Positions 23,205-34,189 of a DNA stretch of 64,000 nt are shown piece by piece. How positions within the stretch are numbered: position 1 is the first letter of the stretch; every line of letters begins with the position of its first letter. The translations under genes were made by a program, and so were the position numbers. The notes under the pieces were generated by a model. That model worked only from the letters and a program-made list of their open reading frames with translations. It ran no database searches and had not been told where the DNA came from. Source of the DNA: Apiosordaria backusii (Eukaryota > Ascomycota > Sordariomycetes > Sordariales > Lasiosphaeriaceae); contig JAUKTV010000005.1 of NCBI GenBank assembly GCA_030549205.1, positions 1,612,001 to 1,676,000 of the forward strand. The letters are read 5' to 3'.

Positions 23205-23880
23205 TCACCTGCCATGCCAAACAAAGTTCCCGCCCATTCCCTGAAACCCAGCAGCGGCCATGGCTCCCAGTCCGGCTCCTCCTCCACCTCTTGATCCCTC
23301 ATTGACCGGCCGCTTGGCCACCGCTCCCTGCGCTCGAACACCGGCAACAATCCGCTCCATATTCGTTTCTATTACCACACCGCCAACGATCATTTCGCCC
23401 AGTGTGGCATGTAGCGTCTCAAAGTTGAAGATCAAGTCCAGCTCGCAAACATTCTCAAATAATCTGTCCAACGCCTCGACGTAGACTTGAATAAGATCGA
23501 TCAGCGCTAGCGGGGATTCCGTCGATGTTGAAATGACAATGAAGTAGAGGGTAGCGTAGTGGCGGTATGTTACGAGGGAGGGGACGTCGTTTTGTTCCGT
23601 GGCCGAAGACGAAGACGAGGAGGTACCCGATGCGGCGAGTAACGGAGGTAGGGGTAGAAAGTTGCAGGAACCGGGGGCGCGGTTGGAGACCAGAGTGAAA
23701 ATTTCGGATATGAGGCGCTGTTGGATAGATGTTTCCTGCAAATAAACAAGACCAAAGGTTAGAGGGGTGAACAAGGCAGGTTGGAGAGGAATGAGCAGGG
23801 GAATAGCACACCAGTTGGGTGTAGAATTTTGTTAGACGGGGCTGGCCTTGGCCGTTGAAAACTAGGAATGCGTTGATCAT
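23205..23880 (-). CDS. APS3: AP-3 complex small (sigma) subunit
   Basis: Two exons, 23880-23812 and 23735-23205, give 199 aa. The longin fold of adaptor small chains is clear: start MINAFLVFNGQGQPRLTKFY, then YRHYATLYFIVISTSTESPLALIDLIQVYVEALDRLFENVCELDLIFNFE with the helix pattern of sigma subunits, followed by LGEMIVGGVVIETN, which is typical of sigma-3 rather than sigma-1 or -2. AP-3 sorts cargo from the Golgi/endosome to the vacuole. The tail after residue about 165 is a Gly-rich fungal extension. A Ser-rich insertion interrupts the early helix region (about residues 48-65). The gene is divergent from the frataxin gene with 421 bp between their starts. Confidence 0.93.
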
Positions 23881-24301
23881 TGTTGGCTCTGGGCGAGGTG
23901 GGTTGATTTGTTGCGACTGATGCTTTTCCAATGCGATGAACGTGGTTCCTGCGTTGGTTGGCCGGGGGGGGATGACGTGAGGGTCCCAGCTAGCGAGGGA
24001 CCTTGATAGCCCAGCGGACCGTGCACTTGACCTCAGGTACCGTCTTATTGGCTGAATCCTGCCTGCCGCGAGCGGATCAAAGGAAGCTGTGGGGTAGCTG
24101 CTTCTCAAGCTCCCCGTCACTGTCATGGAAGCAAGCTTGATTGATCCTCGTTCAACTTTAACCAACCCAACATCTTCGTTCTGTACTTTCGGCCACTCTA
24201 GTTCTTGGTTTGACAGCATCAGCAACCAGCATCTCGCATTTTGACAACTCGTCTATTTCAATTCTTCAGCACAGCAACTACTTTCAACACTCTCATCTGC
24301 A
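23881..24301. promoter_or_regulatory. Shared divergent promoter region (APS3 / frataxin)
   Basis: The 421-bp gap between two divergent start codons must hold both promoters and leaders. No specific factor site is claimed. Confidence 0.55.
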
Positions 24302-24996
24302 ATGGCTCGCTCAGGTCTCGCCAAGCTTACCCGGGTGGTCGCCAGCCGTGGCATCCAGACGACTCGTGCCTCGCGCGCCACCCTTCCCAGCCTCTCGGCG
24401 GCTCCCATTCTCACTCAGGCATTGCCACGGATCTCTACTCTCTCTGTCCGTTTCATTTCCAAGAGCTCGGCCAGTCACCACCAGGGCATTACCCCAGACA
24501 ATCAGGATGTCGCACCCAAAGAGACTCCCAAGCCCATCCAGACCCCAGCCGATATCACAGACTCACAATATAATGTTCTCGCGGATGAATACATGGACAG
24601 ACTCTTGTATCATCTGGAAATCTTGGCCGAAGAGAGAAGCGACATGGATGTTGAGTACTCTGTACGTCGATTCCCCTCGCCCCATGGGTTATGCCACTAA
24701 CATCCAATCCCAAGGCTGGTGTCATGACAGTCGACTTTGGCCGCAACACCGGCGGCACGTATGTAATCAACAAGCAGCCTCCCAACAAGCAGATCTGGCT
24801 CTCATCACCCAAGTCGGGCCCCAAACGGTACGACTATGTTGTCCTTGGCGAAGGCCAACATGAGAAGCAAGATACCGCGGCTGGAGATTGGGTGTACCTT
24901 CGGGATGGCACCACCTTGTCTGAACTTTTCCGTGATGAAATTGGCGTTGATATTAGTATGTCAATCGGTCACTATGACGGCGAACTGTATCGTTAG
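24302..24996 (+). CDS. YFH1: Frataxin, mitochondrial iron-sulfur assembly protein
   Basis: Two exons, 24302-24661 and 24715-24996, give 213 aa. The first 75 or so residues are rich in Arg, Ser and Ala with few acids, a mitochondrial presequence. The mature domain follows the frataxin pattern: acidic helix 1 (YNVLADEYMDRLLYHLEILAEERSDMDVEYS), strands GVMTVDFGRNTGGTYVINKQPPNKQIWLSSP with the conserved NKQ..N.QIWLSSP core, SGPKRYDY, and a final helix LSELFRDEIGVDIS. Frataxin regulates the Isu/Nfs1 cysteine desulfurase complex in the matrix. The last 12 residues are uncertain: a strong GTATGT donor at 24956 and TAG at 24996 could define a 41-nt intron that would give a different Met-rich tail ending at about 25065. 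Confidence 0.95.
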
Positions 24997-25588
24997 GTTT
25001 TGCGGGTCACTCTGATGAGTTTATGAGTATGGGCATGGATATGAACATGTCAGCGTTGTTTTGACTGGATTTTGGGCTTGCTGGCTACTTATGGGATTAC
25101 CATAACAGAGGTTATGGTCATGGGGTTGACAAGGATTTGTACAACAGTGTATTACCATATGGCAATCAATGATGGAAATTGCCCAAAACAAGTAGGGGTA
25201 TTTCATAGCCCTAACAAATGTGCGTTGAACTTCTTTTGCGGGCATGCCAACTGTAAAATGGTCGCTTCTTGTGTTAGTTCTGTTGGCATTTGACTTTGTA
25301 ATTCCGCATGATCTGTCTGTGGAAAGAGATGAGAGTTCGCCAACTTCAGCTCAGTCAGCCAGCACAACAAACCTGGCCACCTCAATGTAGGTATGTTGTG
25401 CTGTCAATAAATTCCACATTGACACGCGGCCTCGACAGTTACTTGTTGGTGCAGATATAAATATAACCGTAAGTTCCCTTGCTCAAATCGTAGCTTGAAG
25501 GCATACTTCACATTAAGCTTTCCAGCCATTTCTTTACATTGAATCCCCAATCCAGGCATACACAGTCGCCCACAAAAGTTCGCCCAAT

Positions 25589-25771
25589 ATGTCGAGAATC
25601 CCGACTCTAAAGCGTGAGAACGCTACTCTTTATGAGCCAAAGCCCAAGACTACATCCCCAACCCCAACATCGTCAACAACAGCAGCCTCTGGAACCAACA
25701 CCACGAGCTCTACAAGCAAGGGGAGCAGTAGTAATGGCATCAATGGCTCGACGGCGGGAGGTGGGAAATAA
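25589..25771 (+). CDS. Possible small hypothetical protein, 60 aa
   Basis: An ATG-initiated 60-codon ORF. The first 20 residues (MSRIPTLKRENATLYEPKPK) are charged; the remainder is a Thr/Ser/Gly/Asn low-complexity tail. There is no signal peptide or membrane segment. Composition alone does not prove it is coding, and no splice continuation is apparent. It could be a genuine small gene or a chance ORF. Confidence 0.3.
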   Translation: MSRIPTLKRENATLYEPKPKTTSPTPTSSTTAASGTNTTSSTSKGSSSNGINGSTAGGGK

Positions 25772-26223
25772 CCGATAAAGGGAAGTTTTCTCTGATAGCA
25801 AATAAGTAGCAGTTAGGTTAGCTATGAAGTGCGTTGTCATTTTCTAAGTAGATTGTCTCTGATTCTAGAAAGCTCAAACACTTGTGCTTGTCGTCTCCAT
25901 GCATCCTGTCAATAACTTATTGATGATCGTGCGGTCCTCAAAACTGAGAAACTCCACCTACTTGGATTCGCACCTGTTTTCCTCTTCCTTTTTCTAGATC
26001 TTCACATTGCAGGTCATATTCAAATAGCCATATAAATCTTGGTGTCCATGATACACATACGACGGCCCGTTGAAGGCCTAAGGAATAAAGGTACCTACAG
26101 GCAGCAGATACTGACAGGCCTGAAGAAAATAGTGACAGGCCTAATTTGATGCCCTATAGGCCTTCAAAGAACGGTGACATGTGTCAGTTGGTGCATTAAA
26201 CAAATAAAATTGCTCTTTCAACA

Positions 26224-26240
26224 CCCGCTACTATAGCGGG
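26224..26240. repeat. Perfect short hairpin
   Basis: CCCGCTA and TAGCGGG are perfect 7-bp inverted arms around a 3-base loop. It lies in the gene-free gap upstream of nothing obvious; no long T tract follows, so a terminator role is not supported. Confidence 0.5.
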
Positions 26241-26573
26241 CCGCGTGTGATGTTCAGCCCATGGCCTAATGAAGATCCTTTTCAGGTCCCTACTTGTTTT
26301 TCTGGCGTTAATTGTGCAGCTTCAGGTGCTCAGATACCTGGTATCTTAAAAAGGCATTAAAGACACTTTGAAGGCGTTAGCTCAGCTTTCATGGACGTAT
26401 AGAAATGCAACAGACCGCTTCACAAAACATTAGGAGGCACGCGCCAGACAAGATCATGTAAAATTAGGGACCAAGTTGATCAAACAAATTGAGCCACCAA
26501 CTCCTCCATTCTACATAGATAACAGATTCTTCATCCCAGATGCCAGAGTTTGATCTACCATGTATTGGTCCAA

Positions 26574-27921
26574 TCAGAGGTCCAGATCCTTATGTGCAAA
26601 TCCTATACGGCCACCAGCAACGTCAAAGACGGCGTACACGGCCTTGAGAAAAATGTCACCCAAAATGCCAAAGTCCTCGCTATAAAATGGCTGCAAGGCC
26701 CCCATACATTGCCCTGGCATATCCTCGAAAACGGTGTAATTGATGTATTTGCCCGGTACTGTAGCCACCCAGCCATTGGCAAGACCAAGCTCGAAGTCGG
26801 GCAGCGTCGTATTGCAAGGAAAGTGCCACACGCCGCCGAGGGAGCGGTCCTGCCTGGACGTGGGCACCGAACTGTAGTACATGTCGACGACATCTGGTGA
26901 CAACAGCATGAAGGTGGTGCCCGTGTCGGCTATCACTCGCCAATTCTGAAGATACCAGATATTTTGGCCGGCAACATGCACGCCGGTCAAGTTGAACTCC
27001 CAAAAGGTTGAGTTTGGCAGGAGAGCAGTGTACTTGATTTCATCGATGTGACGGTCCGAATCGATATACCCAAAGGTGTACGCCCCTTCGTCGGATCGGT
27101 ATTTCAGGTCAGCCGTGAACAATGGCTTGTCGAGGTGCGCCTGGAGAGTTTCGAGGACGGTGGGCTGCTTGGGGATGACTTGACTGTGCAGCTTGTAGGC
27201 CATGCCAAAAATACCGTCAATATCTTTGTCGGCCGAGAGTGAATGGGAGACTGCCACCGCGGACTGAACCACCGCATTGTGGAGAGGGATTCCGCCAATA
27301 TCGATGCTATCATGGAAAGCGTGACCCCAAGCGTAACTGCTGTCGGCGTATGTGATCATCCATGTGGTCCCATTCAGGAGCTTGGCCGTGGACGACTTTT
27401 CCACGACAAAGATGTCTTCACGTGGCTCCTCGACCTTGGTTTCGGAAGAATATACCCAACTGTGCGAAGAAGATCAGCTTCCCTGTCCTGTTAAGAAAAA
27501 TTGTTCTGACTTACACATCAGCGCTCCCAGTGTCTAGATCGACGTTTAGGTATTGGAAAGGCGTTCCGAATCCCACACGGCTGAGATATTCTCGGTCGCC
27601 CATGATGCTGGCCGCATTCACATCACCGGCTAGTTATCACAAGTCAGCTTCAAATATCTCGGCAAATGGAACGGGTAGTATCCACTTACTCTCCCCCCCT
27701 CTGAAGCTGTTCGTCACATCATCCACGTCCCCCGGTACGGCGACGCCCCATTTCTTGAGTGCGCGAGAATACTGGCGAGGACCGTTAGGAGCATAGGCTG
27801 GGTTGCGGGGAAGGTCGACAGTAACAGAGCGGCGACTGATGCCCTGGCTGGTCGAGGTAGGTATGGCGTGGATGAAAGTCGAAAAGATGCTCATCAAGAG
27901 CAACAAAATAAAGGTCGCCAT
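26574..27921 (-). CDS. Secreted pepsin-family (A1) aspartic protease
   Basis: Three exons, 27921-27690, 27629-27515 and 27459-26574, encode 410 aa. There is a signal peptide (MATFILLLLMSIFSTFIHA) and a propeptide to about residue 90. Catalytic Asp110 sits in DTGS (LDTGSADVWV, rebuilt across intron 2), Asp294 in ADTGTTF. The YADSSYAWGHAFHDSIDIGG flap-side strand and the closing ILGDIFLKAVYAVFDVAGGRIGFA are the standard A1 signatures. The length and fold match fungal aspergillopepsin/endothiapepsin-type secreted acid proteases. Several N-x-S/T sites fit secretion. There is no Ser/Thr-rich GPI tail, so it is probably released rather than wall-anchored yapsin. Confidence 0.94.
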
Positions 27922-29992
27922 CGTACTGGCGAATGGAGGTGGGCGTCAACCGAGAAAATGAATGGAGAAGAAGGACTGACTGTGGTAAAAAAAAAAACAA
28001 AAAAAAACACGGGAGGGAGTGGACGACTATTGTTTGGTCGAGAAGAGAGGTAAAGAATGGTCGGTCAAGCCGTGCCAGGTTGAAGTTGGCAGACAGGTGC
28101 CACAAGTTGACGAGTTTCTCTTCCCCGGCGGCTACTCACAGGTTAGGAAATAAAGAATCTGGGATGGATGGAAAAGAAGAAATCTGCAAACAAAGCGGAA
28201 CGTGTAAATAAGATCCCCGGCCATGTGCCACACCGGCTTTTCAGAAAGAGCAGGTACACAAGCGGGGGAAGGAACCACGCACTCAACAATGCTTATTAGG
28301 AGCAACAAGATGGGATCGAATTACCATTCTTTTTGCTCTCAAAATATTGACCCTTACCAATCAGATCCTCGACAGACACTCGGGCTGCTCTCCGAATCTC
28401 AAGGCAACGAGGACGAGAGAAATATCCTCTTCCGAGCTTTTTTACTCATGCCCTCCCGGGCATTCCATCCTCGCCAACCCCTTTATTTCCCTCTGTCTCA
28501 TCTCAGCGCTCCGTCCTCGAGACCATATATATACCAGTCTCCGTGTCACCACAGGGGTTCTTTCCTGTCAAACCTCAAGCCCCAAACTCCCCTGCGTGGA
28601 CCTTCCACAAAAACGGCCATCCACATTATTTCCACGACTTGGAACACACGCTGCGTACAAAGCAACGCACATGTACGTCAGTCAGCCTGCTTACCCCTAC
28701 CATTCCACCGCTTGCCCGCATGGCCCTGTAGGTCTTATATGTCACAAGAAAAACCCCAACAGGAAAGAAAAAGAACAACAGGCGGCTAGCCGCTGTCGTG
28801 ACCACTGCTTGTCCACCCCAACCGCACCAAAGCGGAAAAAGGAGGGAGGGAGGCGAGTCACACTCGATCACCAAGCACTTGCTTGTACACAGATCTGGTT
28901 GGGATACCGATACCTGCAAAGCCAGATTTCTGGATACCCGCAGCTCCCATCACACGAGACACAAGGAATTAGGAAACAGAAGAAGGAACGGAGAATCCCG
29001 GCCAGGCAGGAAATCGACACTACACACCAAGATGACAGGATACCTGCAGTCAACTGCCCATCTGGCTTGCAACACAACACAAAACACAGGCATATAAACA
29101 CTCACACGAGTTATGTAGTCGGCTCAAAAGGGATTCTCGGGTGTCACCCATGGCATGTGGAAGAATTGCTGGAGCCAAGTCTCATCGGACATTGTGAACT
29201 CCGCCGGACCAGCGCATGATTTGATGAGTTTTGTTGGTAGTTGGAGTAAGTAGTGCAGAGACAACTCCATGATGCCGACATGCTGTTGCGGTGAGAGATG
29301 CGTTTATGTACAATATGTCCTCTCCCACTCTGGCTTGACCTATCATTCTTCCCACCGCCCATCCCCGTCTGCCCACGACTGCTCCCCAAACCAGATATAT
29401 GACCATGTATATTACCTGATCTATATTCCATTCACTGTTTTCTTTCTCCCTTCGTTTCTTTCCCTATTCTTTTCTGCGGTTCCAATTGATACCCAAAGGT
29501 CTGTCAAAACCCAAGTTCATCCAAACACAAACAAACGAATGTCAGTGTGAAAAAGAAATGCACCAAAGAACAGAGAACAAAAACTACCAAGAGATAATCA
29601 ATGACTATGTGGTGAAAAGGGGTTCACGAGCAGGCGGAGGCTTTGGCGGTTTGACGGCGGGGACGAGGAAACAAGGCGAGCTTGGCGTGCATTGGGCTGA
29701 TGGGGCGCTTTATCCACATGGGGACGTGGAGTAAACGCCAAAGCTGCAACTGGTCGCGTGGCAACGACGAGGATGCTGAAAATGTGGGGGTATTATTAGA
29801 AATGTTTCTCGCGTGCGTTGCGTGGCATGGCGTAGCGGTTGGTGGGTATTATGCGCCGTGGGAAAAAGTCATCATCGATGATATGTGTAGCTGTATGGTT
29901 TGTATGATATGGTCGTCGCGTGAAAAGTGATGGCCGTGAGGCTCGTATATGGTGGACTGATAGAAAACAACTGGAACAGGAGGGAGGAAAAC
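27922..29992. other. Long intergenic region upstream of the aspartic protease
   Basis: About 2.1 kb between the protease start and the end of the next minus-strand gene. The longest frame (28347-29219) begins with TTG, has no ATG start and no domain. I see no tRNA, LTR boundary or conserved motif. It probably comprises the protease promoter and 3' sequence of the coiled-coil gene. Confidence 0.45.
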
Positions 29993-30878
29993 CTAAGAAT
30001 CCTGCCGTCTTTCGCGATCACCGTCTGAAAAGCCGGGAACAATCACATAGTCAGCAAATGTTGTACTCGAGGATATGGACGACGCGGTCATGGATTTGAT
30101 CGAGTCGGCGTCCCCTCCGATGGGCGCAGAGGGAGGAGGATGAGGATTGGGGACTCGTGCAGGTGCAGCAGAAGGGTGCGCATGCAGGTGCGTCTGAGCT
30201 TGTGCATGGGCATAGCTTAGTGCTGTTGTGGCTCCTGTCGACCGGGGATGGTGGTGATGAGGACGGAGGACGAGATGGCGATATTCACCTTCGCTTTCCA
30301 CGGGTGTGGGCGGGAGAGCTCCCGGAACGGCCTGCTGGCCTTGCCTTGCAGTTCCTGGCCGGCTGCCACCGTACTTTTGCTGGTCTTTCTCGGACGGCGG
30401 CACTGCTGTCCTCGAGCTACCGCCACCACTGGTCTGAGTGTTACCCCCCTTGAGCCGCTCTTCCATCTCACGAATGCGCCGTTCGAGAGCTTCGAGCTCC
30501 GAGGTCTGATGATCGATCTCCTTCTTTCTGTGGATGGATGCGACGTATTAGTGCCCATGCTTAGGATCGTGAGGGGTTGCTTGCTGCACCGCGCGCGCGC
30601 CGCCCGAGCTCTTGGTGGGGTTTAGGGATGGGAGCTGCCACTGACCGTTTGTCGACTTGCTCGTCGAGGTCTGCGACACTGTTGTCGATACGGAATATGT
30701 TCATGAGCTCTTCAGAAAACACTTTGGCAATAGTCCTGCATGGATTGCGCAGACGCTGTCAGCTTTTAAAACCTCTTTGGCGGCGGGCATCAAGCAAGCT
30801 TTATGGGGTAACGCACGATTGCGGGCGGCGGCCGTTGGGCTTCCAGTCGCGGTCGAGCTCTTCGTCGGTGGGCGACAT
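29993..30878 (-). CDS. Coiled-coil protein of unknown function with Tyr-Val-Ile-Val C-terminal motif
   Basis: Three exons, 30878-30817, 30735-30646 and 30527-29993, give 228 aa. The start MSPTDEELDRDWKP leads to a helix (AKVFSEELMNIFRIDNSVADLDEQVDKR), which continues across intron 2 into a coiled coil (KKEIDHQTSELEALERRIREMEERLKG). The rest is low complexity, with His/Pro-rich segments, then a final ordered-looking FADYVIVPGFSDGDRERRQDS. The frame-perfect splicing of one continuous heptad region strongly supports the exon chain. I recognise no named family. The ADYVIV segment resembles an Atg8-interacting (LIR) core (aromatic-x-x-aliphatic after an acid), but this short pattern arises often by chance. 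Confidence 0.75.
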
Positions 30879-32560
30879 TTTGGTGAAAATTATGGGACGG
30901 TGTGATGGTTGGGCGGTTGGAGAAAAGCCGTTGGAATGGAGGAGATCGTAAGGTTTGCAGACGTGGAAGAGCGGGCGGTGGTGGAAGAACGGTGTCGGGT
31001 CGAGTCGAGGTCGAGGTCGAGTCGAGCGACGGGAGGTTGCCAGTTTCAAGGCAAGTCCCGTTCATAATTAAAGGGTCCCAGCTGGCTGGCAAGCGGCAGG
31101 GGTATTTAGTGGCCTTGTGCTGTGCACTGCGACCCAAGCGTGTCACCAGCCCAAGAGCCTAATTTGGGATGGTCGCGCCGATAGCCAGGGGTTTAGTGCG
31201 CATGGACAATGCAATGTCTGGAGATCAAAAGCATGTCGGAATAAAGAACGATGAAATCGGAATCGTCGTGAACGGTAGCTGGGCTGCACTGGCGGGTGAT
31301 CTTTGCTGCTGTCCACATCCGTCCAGATGACGAGGCATGATGATGTCTGGTGTGCGTCGTGAAGGCTGTCCCTCCCGATTCTGACTCGAAGATGCCCTGA
31401 AGGAACTGGCACGGCAATTCATATCCGGCGAGTGTCTCCGTCGATGCGGTCATGCCGAGTTGTTTTCTGTTCATAATAAAACAACGTTGCGCCAAGATGT
31501 GTTTGCCAATGTGTCTCTCGACGAGTGGGCGGCAAATGTTTGTGGGATCACTGAGATTTGGATCATCTCCACGAAGCCCCACTGTGAGATTAGCATAAGT
31601 TGGAGACGGAATTTTGTGCTCGTGGCTGCCGTTTCGCACCCGCAGAACCGAAATCATGGGCGCATGAATCTTCATTTCTTCAACACCTGACACCAGCACA
31701 AGAATAGCATATCACGGGTTGGGTGGGTGAGGTGAGGCACTCCGTTAAGGAATGATACCAAAGAGATGGGATTCGCGCGGCACTAGGTTACCACGCAACA
31801 CTAACCATCACGGCCAGAACGCCTAACAATAGTTTCAACACATGACCCTTCCTGCCAACCGTCACCACCACATCTCAAATGACCAGCCAAGTTGAAATTC
31901 CAAGAAAGCTGCAAAACAACGACTCAGTATCGAACGCACATTTGCTTTCATCCCAAATACTACCGACTTGTTTACCTACTTTGACCATCCCATAATCTGT
32001 CCATCCCCTACCTCTCAGCAACCCCATGCCAAGGATTCAGGGGCGGGAGTAACCCCCCTGAGAGCACAGACCACTCAATGGAATTGATGCTATCACGACA
32101 CTTCGACGTTTCAGTGAAGGCTTCCTGGGCTGTTCCATTCTAACGAAAAATAGGAGTGCCACCATAAACTAGTATGTTGGTGGGTAGTGTCGATGCAAGG
32201 GCCTGGCAAGTAAAGGTCTTGCTCCGAGAACATGAAGGGTTGCACAAGTCATAGCAAGACACCAAACCGCCAGTGAGCTTCAAGATGCCTACGCCCACGT
32301 TTTGGCAACAAAGGTAAACTCCTTGAGGACCACGGTCCCCATCACTACTTCAGCCTCATGGGAGTTTGGTTTCGCAAAGAGAAGATGCTAGTGATGAGCA
32401 AGGCAGTTGTCTTTATAATTGTTCGCTTTGCGCCGCTACTGTATCTTCAGTTGCCAAACATATCGATGAGACTGGTATCTTGTAACAATGGATAGCATCA
32501 CTGTTGAAGTTTATCATTCTCAAATTTCACGTTGGGGACTTCTTCTTGCTGCTGTTGTCG
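30879..32560. other. Gene-poor region upstream of the P450 relic
   Basis: About 1.7 kb. Its 5' end holds the promoter of the coiled-coil gene. ORFs such as 31193-31699 (minus) lack domains. No RNA gene or repeat boundary was recognised. Confidence 0.45.
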
Positions 32561-33163
32561 GAGCCAAGGATCCAGGCGTATTTGGATATACTGATGCAAA
32601 AACTGATGGAGAGAGCGGCACTGGCGAAACAAGAGGCTGTGATCAAGGCCATGGATAGTAGGTAATGGATTGGGTTAATTGGTTTGCTTTTGACCTGGCC
32701 GGTGAACTTGCGCTGGGAGAGTCTTTTGGCTGTTTGGAACAGACACGCGGCCACCCCAGCGTCAAGATGATCTCAAGCGCCTTTGAAGATGCGTGCACTT
32801 GGTAGAGCTGAAAGGCCAAACGAGTGTAATTCGATGTCTAATGCTAAATCTACTTGGCCTTGACATTGGCAGGTGTAAACCGATACTATTACGGTTTTGA
32901 AGATATGCCCATGAAGGTTATCCCACCAGTTCTCCGCAACATACCAATGAAACACTACCAATCCGCGTCGACAGCATCCATCGACGGTTGGCTGACCCAT
33001 ACGACCGTGAGGACTTCCTCAGTCACATGGTGGACCAGTCGACCAACCCTAACATGGGGAAGACGAGCATGTCGAAAGTCGAGTCCACCATGTCCATGTC
33101 TCTCATCGCCGGCAGCGAGACTACCGCAACTGTTATCTGTGGCATACTCAACGAGCTGGTGTG
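32561..33163 (+). pseudogene. Cytochrome P450 gene relic
   Basis: Collinear P450 pieces are spread over several frames. The first is EPRIQAYLDILMQKL from 32561. Next, in another frame from about 32658, comes NWFAFDLAGELALGESFGCL, ending at a TAG at 32803-32805. Then FEDMPMKVIPPVLRNIPMKHYQ lies around 32895-32965. After a further one-base shift near 32984 come RLADPYDREDFLSHM and the I-helix LIAGSETTATVICGILNEL. The order matches helices C to I of fungal P450s. The N-terminal membrane anchor and the whole C-terminal third, including the ExxR and heme-cysteine regions, are absent. At least two frameshifts and one stop make this non-functional; only the frame breaks are described, no repaired protein is implied. 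Confidence 0.85.
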
Positions 33164-34189
33164 GGACGAGCTCAAGACGTATTATATGTGGTGCAAAAGG
33201 AGCCCATGTATATTACCATCAGACCCAGATTCCGATAACATCTCAACTTGCCTGCCAGCATGTCGACCAGTTATTTCAGACCGCTTCATCGTAGTTGGAA
33301 GGGGTTTCTCCATCTTTATATTTTGCAACCTGGGATGATTAAAGACTTAAGTGGGTCTGTCTTTTGTAAAAAGACGGAAGACTGTTCCGGGCAGGTTGAT
33401 GGGAAAGGAGGCATGTGCATGTTTGTGGGGTGGAAAAGTCGTCAATGACGTGGTGATCTTATCTTATCTGAGAGCAGGGATAAAGGGTTCTTAGCCATCG
33501 AGACACTGAAATGATAACTTGGCTGGACTGAAATCAAGATTGTCTTTTGCAGCGTCTCAAAAGTTGCAATGCCTTCTTACCTTACGTACCCAGTTCTCGG
33601 AACATGGATGTGGAATACATATCGGGTTAGGGTTATGGCTCTCTTCTCAAATTTTGGCAACCCTGCTACTCACCCACGTGACAGCTGGGCCCGGCGCTGG
33701 CTTCTGTCGCTGAGCTCTGGGCTGCATTCCCCTCAGCGCGCGCTCGAGTCTTTTGATTGCACCACCAACACGGCCTCGGGGAATTCCATCACAGCGCTCG
33801 ACCGCATCAAGAATCAGAGTGAATCAACGACACCAACCGCCAACTCACGTGATCATCCCGTCGCGACCGAAAAAAAATCTATCACGAGCGACACAACCAG
33901 AAGCAACAGCCGAGACCCGCCGACAAGAACCTCGACAGCCGCACGCTCCCCAACCAATTCAGGCATTTGACCTATTCGCTATTGTTGATACCCCCGGAGC
34001 CTTGAGCTCAGGCTGCCGGTGAGTTGAGAGAGTCTTGGCGCGCCCACGCGTACAGCGACGCACAATTCAGTCTTCCCAAGAGCATAGCGTTGCTGACCTT
34101 GGCCGCAACTCCAGATCGTGGCGCCCGTACATCTTCTCCCCCAGAGGCGTGACAGCTCCTTCGGTCCCCCACCGGGTGGAGTCTGGGGC
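33164..34189. other. Intergenic region between the P450 relic and the bromodomain gene
   Basis: About 1 kb. The part from about 33750 is the promoter and leader of the bromodomain gene, with a potential leader intron (GTGAGT at 34019 to CCAG at 34114). Nothing else is recognised. Confidence 0.5.

Larger units (their letters stand above)
24997..26573. other. Intergenic region between frataxin and the aspartic protease
   Basis: About 1.6 kb. It holds one small ORF (25589-25771, listed separately), repeated short words such as ACAGGCCT around 26090-26170, and a perfect hairpin at 26224-26240. Otherwise nothing is recognisable. Confidence 0.45.

Noticed and set aside
28347..29219. 290-codon open frame on the plus strand upstream of the aspartic protease
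   Set aside because: It starts with TTG, has no ATG early on, no domain or signal, and an irregular amino-acid composition; likely noncoding.
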